Assembly (NCBI GenBank): GCA_002050365.1
Contig: MWYZ01000084.1
Coordinates: 26,846-90,845 of the forward strand
Length of the DNA: 64,000 nucleotides
DNA from: Acidobacteria bacterium 28-1
GTDB lineage: Bacteria > Acidobacteriota > Blastocatellia > Pyrinomonadales > Pyrinomonadaceae
Direction of reading: 5' to 3'
A program made the position numbers and the translations under genes. Of this stretch, positions 33,258 through 42,803 are shown in pieces (the stretch's first letter is position 1; the number at the start of each line of letters is the position of its first letter). The notes under the pieces are model-generated. The model ran no database searches. It was not told where the DNA came from and saw only the letters and a program-made list of their open reading frames with translations.

Positions 33258-34535
33258 CTATGGTTCTAAAAGAAAACCTTGTTTGAATCGCAGCTTGATT
33301 TTGTGAACATTCTGCAAATCTTTGATGGGATTTCCCTCCAGCGCGAGAAAACTCGCTTCAAAGCCTTCTTTGATTTCTCCGATTTTTCGCTGCGGAAAAA
33401 TTGTTTTGGCAGTTGTTTCCGTCCACATCTTGAGCAAGGTCAGATTGTCGAACACGCCTAAGCCCCGAAGATACTCAACCTCCTTCACGGAGCTATCTGT
33501 CACATTATCGCTGCCGATGGCGAGCGCGACACCGTTTTCGCGCAAAAGTTTCAGATTAACCGTCTGTGTCTTCAATACCTGCGGGAGGTCTTCCTTGCGT
33601 AATATCATTGGCGGAAGAGTGGAAACGATAGCGCACGTCGTGATGACTGTAATTCCGCGTTTGGCGGCTAGCTTCGCATCTTCAACCGCAATTGGTGTCA
33701 AGCCAAGCAAAGGAAGATGCGCTATCTCATCAACGCCCGCCGTCACCGCGTAATGAAAATCGGCGGCATTCGTCACATGCGTGGACACTCGCAGATTGTT
33801 GGCGTGGGCTTTCTTAACAATTAGCGGCAAAAGGTGCGGGTCGAGTCCTTTTTGTCCGAAGTAAGTCGAGTCGCCCTTTCGCTTCTCGAACTCGTCGGAG
33901 AACCACAAGAATGTCTTGATGAAATCGGGGCGAAGTCTGAGGATTAGCGACCATTTCTTCTCCAAGTCAGCCTCCGAATCAATCGTGAAATAGCGATAAT
34001 CCTTCAGTGTTTCTTTTGTAAACTCCGGATAATATCCTTGCGGCAACAGGATTCTTTCAACTAGACCGACGGGGTGTCCTCCCGTGGAAGTCAGCGACCC
34101 CTGCGCCAGAGCCACATCAAGGCTGTTTTGCCGGTTGATCGAAAGACGATGTTTCACCTCGTCTTTCAGCGGGAGATTGCCTTGTATCTGCACATAGAAA
34201 ACGCCATCGGCAAGATACTTTTGAATCGCCCGCTTGTCCCACTCTTCTACACCTGTCCCGATATTGTGATTGTGCGCTTCGCCAAACGGCGGGACAATCC
34301 ACGCTCCCGCCAAATCCAGAGTGCTATCCACACGGGCAGGTTTCTTGAATTTGAACCGTCCATTGACGCTATAAACAGTTCGTGAATCAAAGGATTTGCC
34401 ATTGAACCATTTCCCGTTGGTCAAGGCGACATTCGGCGGCTTCTGAGACCGTGGCACAACCTGAGATAGTGCGCTGAGTGCCGTAAAGGTAAGAAGAATC
34501 GTAATGTACAAAAGCACACTTAGTTTTCTTTTCAT
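33258..34535 (-). CDS. Exported amidohydrolase (imidazolonepropionase-like)
   Basis: A 425-residue metal-dependent hydrolase with a signal peptide (LLYITILLTFTALSALS). The metal site is GEAHNHNIG (HxH, about 88-90), where the usual GLxDxHxH reads PPFGEAHNHN. Later STHVTNAADFHYAVTAGVDE and IAHLP supply further His ligands, and AIGSDNVTDSSVKEVEYLRG gives the Asp. The C-terminal part is typical (TETTAKTIFPQRKIGEIKEG followed by FEASFLALEGNP). Possible substrates are peptides or cyclic amides, not predictable here. Single gene. Confidence 0.85.
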   Translation of the reverse strand: MKRKLSVLLYITILLTFTALSALSQVVPRSQKPPNVALTNGKWFNGKSFDSRTVYSVNGRFKFKKPARVDSTLDLAGAWIVPPFGEAHNHNIGTGVEEWDKRAIQKYLADGVFYVQIQGNLPLKDEVKHRLSINRQNSLDVALAQGSLTSTGGHPVGLVERILLPQGYYPEFTKETLKDYRYFTIDSEADLEKKWSLILRLRPDFIKTFLWFSDEFEKRKGDSTYFGQKGLDPHLLPLIVKKAHANNLRVSTHVTNAADFHYAVTAGVDEIAHLPLLGLTPIAVEDAKLAAKRGITVITTCAIVSTLPPMILRKEDLPQVLKTQTVNLKLLRENGVALAIGSDNVTDSSVKEVEYLRGLGVFDNLTLLKMWTETTAKTIFPQRKIGEIKEGFEASFLALEGNPIKDLQNVHKIKLRFKQGFLLEP

Positions 34536-34572
34536 CTGTTTTCTCCCCTCTCTCGACTGACTTTTTTAATTT

Positions 34573-36237
34573 TTACTCTGGAATCTGCTGCAAAATTGTT
34601 CCAATCAAACCGAAATCGGAAACGGTTTTGCGCTCGAAACCTTTTTCCGTAAAACGAGTTTCAGTCGAATAAAACGTGGCGAGTTTTTTGTTTTCACCTT
34701 TCTTTTTTCCTAAAACTTCGACAATTTTCGTCGCCGAATCAGCGTCTCTTCCAAAAGTTACGGCAACGGCTTGGCTTTCGGCAAACCGTTGAAATTTCGG
34801 AGTTTTTGTGAAATTTTGCCCGCTTCGTTTAGCTTGCAGACATTTTAAAACACTTTCGCCGTCGCCCAAAAGCAATTTGTTCTCAATAAATAATGCCGCC
34901 AATTGTTTATTTTCCGAAAACCACACTTCTGCGTTTTCGCGCTTTTCAGAAGGGGCGTTAAAATTGATTTCTTTTGAGATTGAACTTTTCAATTTCTCCA
35001 AGTCTTTAACTGAAACAATTAATACGCTTCTGTCGCCGTCTTCGTCAAACCGCACCGTTAAAATTTCCGGATCAATCGAACTTAAAAAAGTTTCTGCGTC
35101 AGAAACACCGTAAGGTTCGAGCAAAGCGTCGGAAAATTGAATCAAAAGTTTTCCGCTCAAAGCATCGGTATTTTTCGCTGTCAGAAGAAGCAGACTGCGC
35201 CACGCAATGAGTGGATTTTTTAGATTATAACGAGTCGTGGTGAAAAAATCAGAAGGCAAAAATTCTGCCGAATTCGTTTGCGAATCAAAGGATGTCGCCA
35301 AAGTTTCTTTAATTACGGAAGACGTTTCCATAGTCAAAGAGACTGAAAAATTATCTTCGATTCCGCGTTCGGTTTTGTTCGCCGTCCAGACAATTTCTTC
35401 AGTCGTATTCTGCAAAATTTGCGGCATAATTCGCGCAATAAGACTTCTTGCGTCAGATTCTTCGGTGGTGTCAACCGCCAGAGAAACGCCTACAAGATTA
35501 GCGATTTGAGCTATGCCTGCGGACGAAAGGTAACCAAAAGCTAAATTATTTTCAGAATAGGCGCGTGTTAAAGCGTCGTTTTTTTCCAAACTTTCCGCTT
35601 CACCTTTTTTTACTGCTAAACATTTTTCGATAGCTGACCAATCGTTACCAAAATAAATCAAACTGTTTTGGACATACGCGAAAGTTTTGCGTTCGTCGCT
35701 CGCCGTCCAAGTGAAAAGTTTGCCGTCCGCTTTATCGCGTCGTTCGAGTTTCGCATCAACACCATAATTTTTCATCACGAAGTCGTTAAGCTGATTTTCG
35801 GCGAATGAAAGCGTTTGCCAAGACCAGGCGTGAGTTTCGGCAACTGTGACAAACTGCGGTTTGAAATTGAGGATGGAATTCTCTTCGGTGATTTTTTTCT
35901 CAGACGTTTCAAAACCGGTAATGGCAACCGCCAGCTGCATATTTTTCAGCGCGGAAAAATCTGGTTGGTCGGCGGCGAGTTCTTGAAACGCCTGGCTTTC
36001 AGTCAAAGTTTGAAGAGTTTCAGCGAGGTCGTTCGTTTCAAGATAAATAATCGCATCGCTCGGCGCGAGAGTTCGCATATCAGTTTTTTGCGTGGTGCGG
36101 CAAGCGCTTAAAGCGAACGAAAAAGTGATGACAAAAAAGTAGAAATATAATTTTACAAAAACCGAATTCTGAAAAATAGAGTTGTGTTTTTCGCCCTTCT
36201 TTCGTATTTTTACATTCTGAAATAACATCAACAGCAA
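34573..36237 (-). CDS. DUF3352-like lipoprotein
   Basis: A 554-residue protein. After about 25 residues comes a hydrophobic stretch YFYFFVITFSFALSAC, a good lipobox (LSAC). Next is LAPSDAIIYLETNDLAETLQ, the opening of DUF3352-type proteins, which repeat this kind of unit. FTWTASDERKTFAYVQNSLI and LFIENKLLLGDGESVLKCLQ in the second half look like the same repeat (self-assessed 'protein level' scan domains). No catalytic motif. Probably outer-membrane or inner-membrane attached. The exact start is unsure; later Met codons exist but would shorten the basic region before the signal. Confidence 0.65.
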   Translation of the reverse strand: MLLMLFQNVKIRKKGEKHNSIFQNSVFVKLYFYFFVITFSFALSACRTTQKTDMRTLAPSDAIIYLETNDLAETLQTLTESQAFQELAADQPDFSALKNMQLAVAITGFETSEKKITEENSILNFKPQFVTVAETHAWSWQTLSFAENQLNDFVMKNYGVDAKLERRDKADGKLFTWTASDERKTFAYVQNSLIYFGNDWSAIEKCLAVKKGEAESLEKNDALTRAYSENNLAFGYLSSAGIAQIANLVGVSLAVDTTEESDARSLIARIMPQILQNTTEEIVWTANKTERGIEDNFSVSLTMETSSVIKETLATSFDSQTNSAEFLPSDFFTTTRYNLKNPLIAWRSLLLLTAKNTDALSGKLLIQFSDALLEPYGVSDAETFLSSIDPEILTVRFDEDGDRSVLIVSVKDLEKLKSSISKEINFNAPSEKRENAEVWFSENKQLAALFIENKLLLGDGESVLKCLQAKRSGQNFTKTPKFQRFAESQAVAVTFGRDADSATKIVEVLGKKKGENKKLATFYSTETRFTEKGFERKTVSDFGLIGTILQQIPE

Positions 36238-36294
36238 TGTTAATAAACAATTTTCAAATCTTCTAATCGAAAAAACGGAGAAAAAATAGAAAAA

Positions 36295-37698
36295 ATGGCG
36301 ACAATCTCATTTTACGGCGGTGTCGGAACGGTTACGGGTTCAAAATATCTGCTTGAACACAACGGCAAACGGGTTTTGGTTGACTGCGGACTTTTTCAAG
36401 GCTTAAAAGAACTTCGAGAAAAAAATTGGCAAGAGCCGCCGTTTAATCCACAGGAGATTGACGCGGTTATCATTACGCACGCGCACATTGACCACACGGG
36501 TTATCTGCCGCGACTCGTCAAATTAGGTTTTGCGGGCAAAGTCTACACATCGCGGGCGACTTGCGATTTGCTGAAAATTTTATTGCCCGATTCGGGACGA
36601 CTTCAGGAAGAAGAAGCCGATTACCGCAACCGCAAAAACTTGACTTCGCATTCGCCCGCGCTGCCGCTTTACGACGAACGCGATGCGGAAGCCGCGCTTA
36701 AATTGCTTTCGCCCGTGCCGAACGACGGTAATCCGATTGAAATTGTCGACGGTTTTAAGGCGAGTTTTGATGTCGCCGGACATATCTTAGGCGCGAGTCT
36801 TGTTTTAGTCGAACTCGAAAAAGCCAGAGAAAACGGCGATTCGATAAAATTTTTGTTCTCCGGTGATTTAGGTCATTATGACCAGCCGATTGTCAAAGAC
36901 CCGACCGCGCCGACCAACGCCGATTATGTGATGGTCGAATCAACTTACGGCAACCGTCTGCACGGCGACGAATCAAGCGAAGACCAAATGGCTGAGGTCA
37001 TTAACGAAGCTGCGAAAAATAACGAACCGATTTTAATTCCGGCGTTTGCGATTGGGCGAACACAGGAAATTTTGTATCTGATTCGTGAATTAGAAGAACA
37101 AAAACGCATTCCCGTTCTGCCGGTGCGGGTTGATTCGCCGATGGCTGCGCAGGCAACGCAAGTTTATAATCGTTTCACCGAAGAACACGACGAAGAATAC
37201 GCTTCGATTTTGATGCAAAAACGTCATCCGCTTCGCACGGGCGCAATGATGACAACTTCATCACGCGATGAATCGAAACGGTTAAACGATGAGAAAGGAA
37301 CGCGCATTATCATATCAGCGTCGGGAATGATGACCGGCGGGCGCGTTCTGCATCACGCGATGCGCATCTTGCCCAATAAAAACGCAACTTTGGTTTTTGT
37401 CGGTTATCAAGCGGCGGGAACGACAGGCAGAAGAATTCTTGACGGCGAGAGTGAAGTTAAAATTATGAAAGAATGGATTCCCGTGCGCTGCCACGTCCGG
37501 CGAATCGAAGGCTTTTCCGCGCACGCCGATTGGAAAGCCGTGCTTCGTTGGCTCGAAGGGTTGCAAAACAAACCGAAAATGGTTTTCACAACGCACGGCG
37601 AACCCGAAGCCGCGTCTGCGATGGCGGAACATATCCGCGAGAGATTCGGTTGGACGGTGGAAGTTCCGCAATACGGACAACAGATTGAGCTGGTATAA
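36295..37698 (+). CDS. Beta-CASP metallo-beta-lactamase ribonuclease (CPSF-like)
   Basis: A 467-residue cytosolic zinc RNase with the MBL motif HAHIDHTGYLPRLVKLGFAG, DVAGHILGASLV, FSGDLGHYDQPIV and ESTYGNRLHGDE. The beta-CASP part has PAFAIGRTQEILYLIRELEE, RVDSPMAAQATQVY and IISASGMMTGGRVLHH. The RMMBL tail reads IEGFSAHADWKAVLRWLEG, TTHGEPEAASAMA. This is the YSH1-like group, related to eukaryotic mRNA 3'-end cleavage factors; bacterial members are RNA exo/endonucleases. A HAD gene follows 12 bp later. Confidence 0.92.
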   Translation: MATISFYGGVGTVTGSKYLLEHNGKRVLVDCGLFQGLKELREKNWQEPPFNPQEIDAVIITHAHIDHTGYLPRLVKLGFAGKVYTSRATCDLLKILLPDSGRLQEEEADYRNRKNLTSHSPALPLYDERDAEAALKLLSPVPNDGNPIEIVDGFKASFDVAGHILGASLVLVELEKARENGDSIKFLFSGDLGHYDQPIVKDPTAPTNADYVMVESTYGNRLHGDESSEDQMAEVINEAAKNNEPILIPAFAIGRTQEILYLIRELEEQKRIPVLPVRVDSPMAAQATQVYNRFTEEHDEEYASILMQKRHPLRTGAMMTTSSRDESKRLNDEKGTRIIISASGMMTGGRVLHHAMRILPNKNATLVFVGYQAAGTTGRRILDGESEVKIMKEWIPVRCHVRRIEGFSAHADWKAVLRWLEGLQNKPKMVFTTHGEPEAASAMAEHIRERFGWTVEVPQYGQQIELV

Positions 37699-37710
37699 AA
37701 ATTAGATATT

Positions 37711-38319
37711 ATGAAAGAAATAACGCATCTATTTTTCGATTTGGGCGGAATCTGTTTGACAAACGCTTGGGATCATATTTCACGAGAAGCCGCTGCCGAA
37801 CTTTTTCGATACGATTTTCAGGCGAGCGAAGAACGGCATAAAATTATCGTGGGAAAATTTGAAATCGGCGAAGCGTCCATAAAAGATTATTTGAACGAAG
37901 CGATTTTTTTCCGAGAGCGAGATTTTTCCGAAGAGCAATTTATTGAATTTATGGAAAGCCAATCGAAAGCGCATCCGAGAAGTCTTGAGATTTTAGAAAA
38001 ACTGCGTTCTCAAAATAAATACGAAATTTCAGTTTTGAATAACGAATCGCTTGAACTAAATCTTTACCGCATCGAGAAGTTCAATTTAAGAAATTATTTT
38101 ACAAACTTTTACAGTTCTTGTTTCTTGGGTGTCGCCAAACCGAATTCGGAAATTTACCGAAAAGTATTACAAATTACGCAAACGCCCGCTGACCGATGTT
38201 TGTTGATTGACGACCGAGAGAAAAATGTAGAAGCGGCGGCGGAATGCGGGTTTCAAATCCTACATATACCGAATGTTGACGAATTAGAGGAGAAATTGAT
38301 AGAGAAGGGATTGATTTGA
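37711..38319 (+). CDS. HAD-superfamily phosphatase-like hydrolase
   Basis: A 202-residue HAD subfamily IA protein. Motif I is LFFDLGGICLTN, where the usual second Asp is Gly, as in many 'FDLGGVL' members. Motif II is ISVLNNES, motif III is GVAKPNSEIYRKVLQ and motif IV is CLLIDDREKNVEAA. A helical cap lies between I and II. Probably acts on a small phosphorylated or halogenated substrate; unknown. Cotranscribed with the beta-CASP gene (12-bp gap). Confidence 0.83.
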   Translation: MKEITHLFFDLGGICLTNAWDHISREAAAELFRYDFQASEERHKIIVGKFEIGEASIKDYLNEAIFFRERDFSEEQFIEFMESQSKAHPRSLEILEKLRSQNKYEISVLNNESLELNLYRIEKFNLRNYFTNFYSSCFLGVAKPNSEIYRKVLQITQTPADRCLLIDDREKNVEAAAECGFQILHIPNVDELEEKLIEKGLI

Positions 38320-38375
38320 GCTAAATAAGATGCGGCTTACAGAGAATCTGCACAAAATATATTCGCTTGCTAAAT

Positions 38376-39056
38376 TTAAAAAGCTGCTTCATAAAATCTT
38401 ACTAAATCACCGGCTTTTAAAAAAGTCGGCGATTCGGCTTCGGGCGTGAAAAGTTCGACATTTGTTCTGCCGATTATCTGCCAGCCGCCAGGTGATTCGA
38501 GCGAATAAATTCCCGTCTGCCGTCCGGCAATTCCGACGCTTCCTTTTGGAACTTTAAGGCGCGGCGAGTTTTTGCGCGGCGCAGCGATTCGTTCGTCAAC
38601 TTCGCCCATATACGCGAAGCCGGGAAGAAATCCAAGCATATAAACGCGGTAAGTTTCTTGGAGAAAAATTTCGGTAACATGCTTTGCATTCAAATTATTC
38701 ATCGCTGCAACTGAATCTAAATCAAGCGCGGATTCTTTGTCGAAGCAAATCGGAATTTCTATCAAACGTGGTTTAGTTTCTTCAAAATCGTCCAAATTTA
38801 GCAAAGCATTTTCCGCAAAATTTTTCACCGCATCAAAAGCCGTCGCAAAAGCGGAAAAGTTTTTTCTGACAATCAAAACATCGTAAAAACAAGTGAGTGA
38901 AGCGTATGCCGGAATAAGTTCAACGAAACCTTGAAAAGCGTTTTGCTCGAAATAAGCGGCAAGTTTAAGAACGAGGTTATTGTGTTCGGCGGAAATCTCG
39001 TTGCCGAATTCAATCGTTAAGACGTTGTCGCCAATCGGGAAAATCTTATATTTCAT
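38376..39056 (-). CDS. pxpB: 5-oxoprolinase subunit B (KipI-like)
   Basis: A 226-residue subunit of the ATP-dependent PxpABC 5-oxoprolinase. Its cyclophilin-like C-terminal part has GFLPGFAYMGEVDERIAAPR, SPRLKVPKGSVGIAGRQTGI and YSLESPGGWQIIGRTNVELF, very characteristic. pxpA and pxpC, usually adjacent, are absent, so this is a solitary copy, or the partners are elsewhere. The gene start overlaps by 4 bp the stop of a 48-residue upstream frame, and the next + strand gene is truncated, so this locus looks rearranged. Confidence 0.88.
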   Translation of the reverse strand: MKYKIFPIGDNVLTIEFGNEISAEHNNLVLKLAAYFEQNAFQGFVELIPAYASLTCFYDVLIVRKNFSAFATAFDAVKNFAENALLNLDDFEETKPRLIEIPICFDKESALDLDSVAAMNNLNAKHVTEIFLQETYRVYMLGFLPGFAYMGEVDERIAAPRKNSPRLKVPKGSVGIAGRQTGIYSLESPGGWQIIGRTNVELFTPEAESPTFLKAGDLVRFYEAAF

Positions 39057-39199
39057 TCGTAGCTTTCCAAAACGTCGAGCAGCGTCGGCTTTTCGGTTTC
39101 GACATCTAAAATTATCGCTCCGTGGTCGGTTAAAAAAGAAATTGTCTCGCCTAAAAAATTACTTCTCCAAACCTTTGGAGGTAGAAGCGGCGGAGACAT
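39053..39199 (-). CDS. Small ORF overlapping pxpB
   Basis: A 48-residue frame: starts MSPPLLPPKVWRSNFLGETI and ends KPTLLDVLESYE. Its TGA overlaps the pxpB ATG (ATGA), which speaks for translation. I do not recognise the protein, no Shine-Dalgarno site is visible, and it is not the start of PxpA or PxpC. It could be a leftover of a lost neighbour gene. Confidence 0.4.
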   Translation of the reverse strand: MSPPLLPPKVWRSNFLGETISFLTDHGAIILDVETEKPTLLDVLESYE

Positions 39200-39293
39200 T
39201 ATTGACGATAATTTGAGAAATTCAAATTACGTGATAAACCAGCCGGTCATCAATCTTAAATTAAATACGTGATGTAAAACCTTCGGTAAATAA

Positions 39294-40457
39294 CAAAAAA
39301 ATAGAAACCTGCTGCAAAATCGTCAAAGCGGTAAATCGTTTTGGCGATTTTTGTCAGCCATTTATCGGGAACATTTGATTCGGGCTTACTTGGGCGCGTC
39401 GCGCACCAGAGAGCGTTTGAAAACCGCCAACGCTTTTACGGATTTGGACAGCGACAACGACATTATCGAGATGAAAAATCTAATCCAAAAACCTTTTCAC
39501 GTCGTCAATATGACGCTCAATCTCGCCGAGTCGAATAATCTGCGCTGGCAGAATAGAAAAGCCGAATCCTTTACGGCGACCGCGCTGCACTGCGGCAGTT
39601 CAAATATGGGCGACGGCAGCGGAAATTATCGCGCTTCGGAAAATTACGGCTGCAACACCCAGGTCGGTCAAGCCATCACGCTCGGAACAGCCGCCGCCAC
39701 TTCGGGAGCCGCGGCAAGTCCGAATATGGGTTATTACACTTCATCAGCCGCCGTTTCATTTTTGATGGCGCTGTTCAATATTCGTTTAGGCTGGTGGCTC
39801 GGAAATACCGGCAAGCGCGGAGACGACACTTACAATCTTGCCACACCGCGTTTTTCGCCACGCCTTTTTTTTGCCGAAGCCTTTGGCAGAACAAACGACA
39901 CGAATCCGTATATCTATCTTTCCGACGGCGGACATTTTGAAAATCTCGGAATCTACGAAATGGTTCTGCGCCGCTGTAAATTAATCATCGTTTGCGACGC
40001 GAGTGCCGACCCGCATTTCACGTTTTCCGATCTGGGCAACGCCGTTCACAAAATTCGGGTTGATATGGGCGTTTCCATCGAATTTAAAAAAGAACGAAGA
40101 CCTAAAAAAGGCGGTTACATTACGATGGCTGAAATCAAATACTCGCAAGCCGACGGCGAAGCGGTCGAAGACGGAACTCTGCTTTACATTAAACCGACGC
40201 TCGACGAAAGCGAGTCAATAGACATCGTGAACTATCAAAGCACGAATGCCGATTTTCCGCACGAATCAACTTCCGACCAGATGTTTAATGAAGCGCAATT
40301 TGAAAGCTATCGTTCACTCGGATTTTATATGATTAACACGATTTGCTGTTTGGAAGATAAATCGCCGAATTTCTTTAGCGCAGAAAATAAACCTTTAACA
40401 GACATTTTCGGTTTCAAGATGAAAGCGGAAAGCTATTTAGGAATACACAATAAATAA
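39294..40457 (+). pseudogene. 5'-truncated patatin-like phospholipase gene
   Basis: The open frame (from 39294; first possible start TTG 39351) matches only the C-terminal part of large patatin-like membrane proteins: VVNMTLNLAESNNLRWQNRK, ATALHCGSSNMG, LGTAAATSGAAASPNMGYYT, FNIRLGWWLGNTG and YLSDGGHFENLGIYEMVLRR. The patatin Asp motif (DGG) is present, but the nucleophile elbow GxSxG and all upstream domains are missing, and stop codons lie before 39294. The protein could not be an active lipase alone. The 5' break lies close to the small ORF/pxpB locus on the other strand, suggesting a deletion there. Confidence 0.7.
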
Positions 40458-40513
40458 ATGCAGGCGAACGGTAACGAAGGCTAAATGCGATTGCGCCGAA
40501 TGCGTTTGCTTGT

Positions 40514-41329
40514 TTACCTTTTTCTCTGTTTCGGGTCGAGATATTCTCTTAAACCGTCGCCGATAAAATTAAACGCTAAAACAGTGAGCGCAATTGCCAG
40601 CGCGGGAAAAAACAAAACATGCGGCGCATTATAGAGAATATCAAAGCCGCGACCTTCTTCAATCATCGTTCCCCACGAAGGCGCGGGCGGCGGAATACCC
40701 AAGCCTAAAAACGATAAAGATGCTTCGGACAAAACCGCGCCCGCCATTCCCAAAGACGCTTGGACAATTAAAGGCTGAATCGCGTTTGGAAGAATGTGTG
40801 TAAAAAGAATTCGGAAATTACTTGCGCCGAGTGCGCGGGCGGCTTGGACAAAATCGTATTCGCGGACTTTTAAAACTTGTCCGCGCATCACCCGGGCATA
40901 TCCAACCCAACCGATAATGCACAAAGCTAAAATCAGTTTTCCCAAACCCGCGCCTAAAAAAGCAACTAGAGCAATTGCTAAGAGCAAGCCGGGAAACGCT
41001 AAAAAAACATTGAAAATATAACCCGACAAAAATTTATCCACAAAACCGCCGTAAAATCCGGCAACCGCGCCTAAAATTATTCCGATAAATGCGGAAACAA
41101 CGACGACGATAATGCCGACTTCCAAAGATATTCTCGCCCCGAAAACAACGCGCGAAAAAACATCGCGCCCAAGCGCGTCCGTGCCGAACCAATGCGTCGC
41201 AGATGGCAAAGCATAACGCACCATCAAATTTTGCGCGGTCGTATCGTGTGTAGCGATGAGCGGCGCGAAAATCGCTGTCAAAATGAAGACGGCGGCAATG
41301 GCGAGTCCGATGTAAGTTAATCTGTTCAT
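40514..41329 (-). CDS. ABC transporter permease, OppC/DppC type
   Basis: A 271-residue inner-membrane subunit of a peptide/nickel-type ABC importer with about six helices. The N-terminal OppC signature AIFAPLIATHDTTAQNLM and HWFGTDALGRDVFSRVVFGA are clear, and the ATPase-contact EAA loop is ARALGASNFRILFTHILPNA. Ends DPKQRKR. It follows oppB after a 65-bp spacer holding a 17-bp inverted repeat. No binding protein or ATPase gene is in the window; the downstream neighbour is convergent. Confidence 0.93.
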   Translation of the reverse strand: MNRLTYIGLAIAAVFILTAIFAPLIATHDTTAQNLMVRYALPSATHWFGTDALGRDVFSRVVFGARISLEVGIIVVVVSAFIGIILGAVAGFYGGFVDKFLSGYIFNVFLAFPGLLLAIALVAFLGAGLGKLILALCIIGWVGYARVMRGQVLKVREYDFVQAARALGASNFRILFTHILPNAIQPLIVQASLGMAGAVLSEASLSFLGLGIPPPAPSWGTMIEEGRGFDILYNAPHVLFFPALAIALTVLAFNFIGDGLREYLDPKQRKR

Positions 41330-41394
41330 TTAACATTCATCATTTAACATTTATCGATTCGTGGAACTTGGTTTAATGATAAATGTTAAATGAT
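41329..41394. repeat. Inverted repeat between oppB and oppC (ATTTAAC units)
   Basis: CATTTAACATTTATC (41341-41355) is the exact reverse complement of GATAAATGTTAAATG (41378-41392), extendable to 17 bp. The unit ATTTAAC/ATTCATC repeats with a 7-8-bp period at the left side. A hairpin here may set the ratio of the two permease messages. Confidence 0.75.
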
Positions 41395-42384
41395 TTATGA
41401 AAGTCTGATGCGCGGGTCGAGCCAGCGATAAACTAAATCAGTCAAGGAATTTGCCAAAATATAGGTAACACTGATGACGAGAACGCAGCCTTGCACAAGG
41501 CGATAATCGCGTTTGCCGATGCCGTCGTCAAGCAGCAGTAAACCTAAACCTTGCCAGTTAAAAATCTTTTCCGTGATAATCGCGCCCGCGAGTAGAACGC
41601 CGAGCTGTAAACCGAGAATCGTTACGACCGGAATCAAACCGTTTTTCAAAACGTGTTTATAAACGACTTTTCGCTCGCTCAAACCTTTCGCTCGGGCTGT
41701 TCTCACATAATCTTCGCCGAGTTCTTCAATAACGCTTGAACGCACCATTCTTGTAAGAATCGCCGAAAGTGCCGCGCCCAAAGTTACGGCAGGCAAAATA
41801 ATATCTTCGGGATTTGCGCTTCCCGTCGGCGAAAACCAACCGAGTTTGACGGCGAAAATATAGACGAGAAACGGTCCGATAACGAAGGTCGGCAAACTGA
41901 TTCCAAGGAGCGCGATGAATGAAGAAAAATTATCAATAATCGTGCCTTTATTAGTTCCCGCGAGAACGCCGAGCGGAACGGCAATTCCGATAGCAATCAG
42001 CATCGAAGCGAGCGCGAGTTTGATAGTTGAAGGGTAACGCTCCAAAATCATATCCAAAACCGGTCGTTCGGTGCGAAACGAAGTTCCCAAATCGCCAGAC
42101 GCGAGTCCCGTCCAATAATCAACGTAACGATTGTTTGCGCCGTGCCAATCGAAACCAGTTTCCGCTTTGTAGGAAAAGAAAAACGCGGGTTTGTCGAGTC
42201 CGTGCTTCTGATTGAAATTAGCGATTTGTTCGCTTGAGGCTTGGTCGCCTAAAATAGCCGTTGCCGGATCGCCCGGAACTAATTCGATAAGCAAGGTTAC
42301 GAGAGAAACAACCGTCCAGACAACGAGCAGCAGCAATCCGATTTGACGCGCGTAATTTAGAAGTTTGTATTTCATCAGTGCCAA
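41395..42384 (-). CDS. ABC transporter permease, OppB/DppB type
   Basis: A 329-residue partner of the OppC-like permease. N-terminal helix and FGxxD-like region are present: LLVVWTVVSLVTLLIELVPG, DPATAILGDQASSEQIANFN; the EAA loop is RTARAKGLSERKVVYKHVLK with NGLIPVVTILGLQ following; the end is DLVYRWLDPRIRLS. Six helices are likely. Its start overlaps the end of vapC by 10 bp, so this importer is translated from the same message as the toxin-antitoxin pair and ubiE. Confidence 0.93.
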   Translation of the reverse strand: MALMKYKLLNYARQIGLLLLVVWTVVSLVTLLIELVPGDPATAILGDQASSEQIANFNQKHGLDKPAFFFSYKAETGFDWHGANNRYVDYWTGLASGDLGTSFRTERPVLDMILERYPSTIKLALASMLIAIGIAVPLGVLAGTNKGTIIDNFSSFIALLGISLPTFVIGPFLVYIFAVKLGWFSPTGSANPEDIILPAVTLGAALSAILTRMVRSSVIEELGEDYVRTARAKGLSERKVVYKHVLKNGLIPVVTILGLQLGVLLAGAIITEKIFNWQGLGLLLLDDGIGKRDYRLVQGCVLVISVTYILANSLTDLVYRWLDPRIRLS

Positions 42385-42803
42385 TTCGCTAACAAAATAA
42401 TTTTCGGAAAGTCTTGTCGAATCGCATTATAAAACTTTTCGTCGGCGGTAACGAACGCGCAATTTTCTTTGACGCTCAAGGCGAGATAAAGCGAATCGTA
42501 AAAGGTGCGTTTGTATTTGACGGCGATGCGATAAGCGTCGTCAAAAAGCGTAGGAATCGGTGTTATGATGAAAGAAATTTTCTTAAATTCCTGAATGGCG
42601 AGATCGGCATCAAGCGGGTCAAGTCCTTGAAAAATTTGTTTCTTCCAAATAATGTTTCCAAATTCTGCGTAAATTAGGTTTGGTGTGAGAAAAGAAATTT
42701 TTTCGTTTCGATAATCTTTTAGAATTTCTAATGCTACTGCCGAATCAGTTTCGGCGATAAACCACTTGACAGAAATACCGCTATCAACGACTAAATCTTT
42801 CAT
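42375..42803 (-). CDS. vapC: VapC-type PIN-domain ribonuclease toxin
   Basis: A 142-residue PIN-domain protein. The acidic residues fit: VVDSGISVKWFI (first Asp), LIYAEFGNIIWKKQ (Glu), YDSLYLALSV (Asp) and FVTADEKFYNAI (Asp). VapC toxins cut tRNA or rRNA. Overlaps: 4 bp with its antitoxin upstream and 10 bp with the oppB-like gene downstream. Being embedded by overlaps in an operon of metabolic genes is unusual. Confidence 0.88.
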   Translation of the reverse strand: MKDLVVDSGISVKWFIAETDSAVALEILKDYRNEKISFLTPNLIYAEFGNIIWKKQIFQGLDPLDADLAIQEFKKISFIITPIPTLFDDAYRIAVKYKRTFYDSLYLALSVKENCAFVTADEKFYNAIRQDFPKIILLANWH

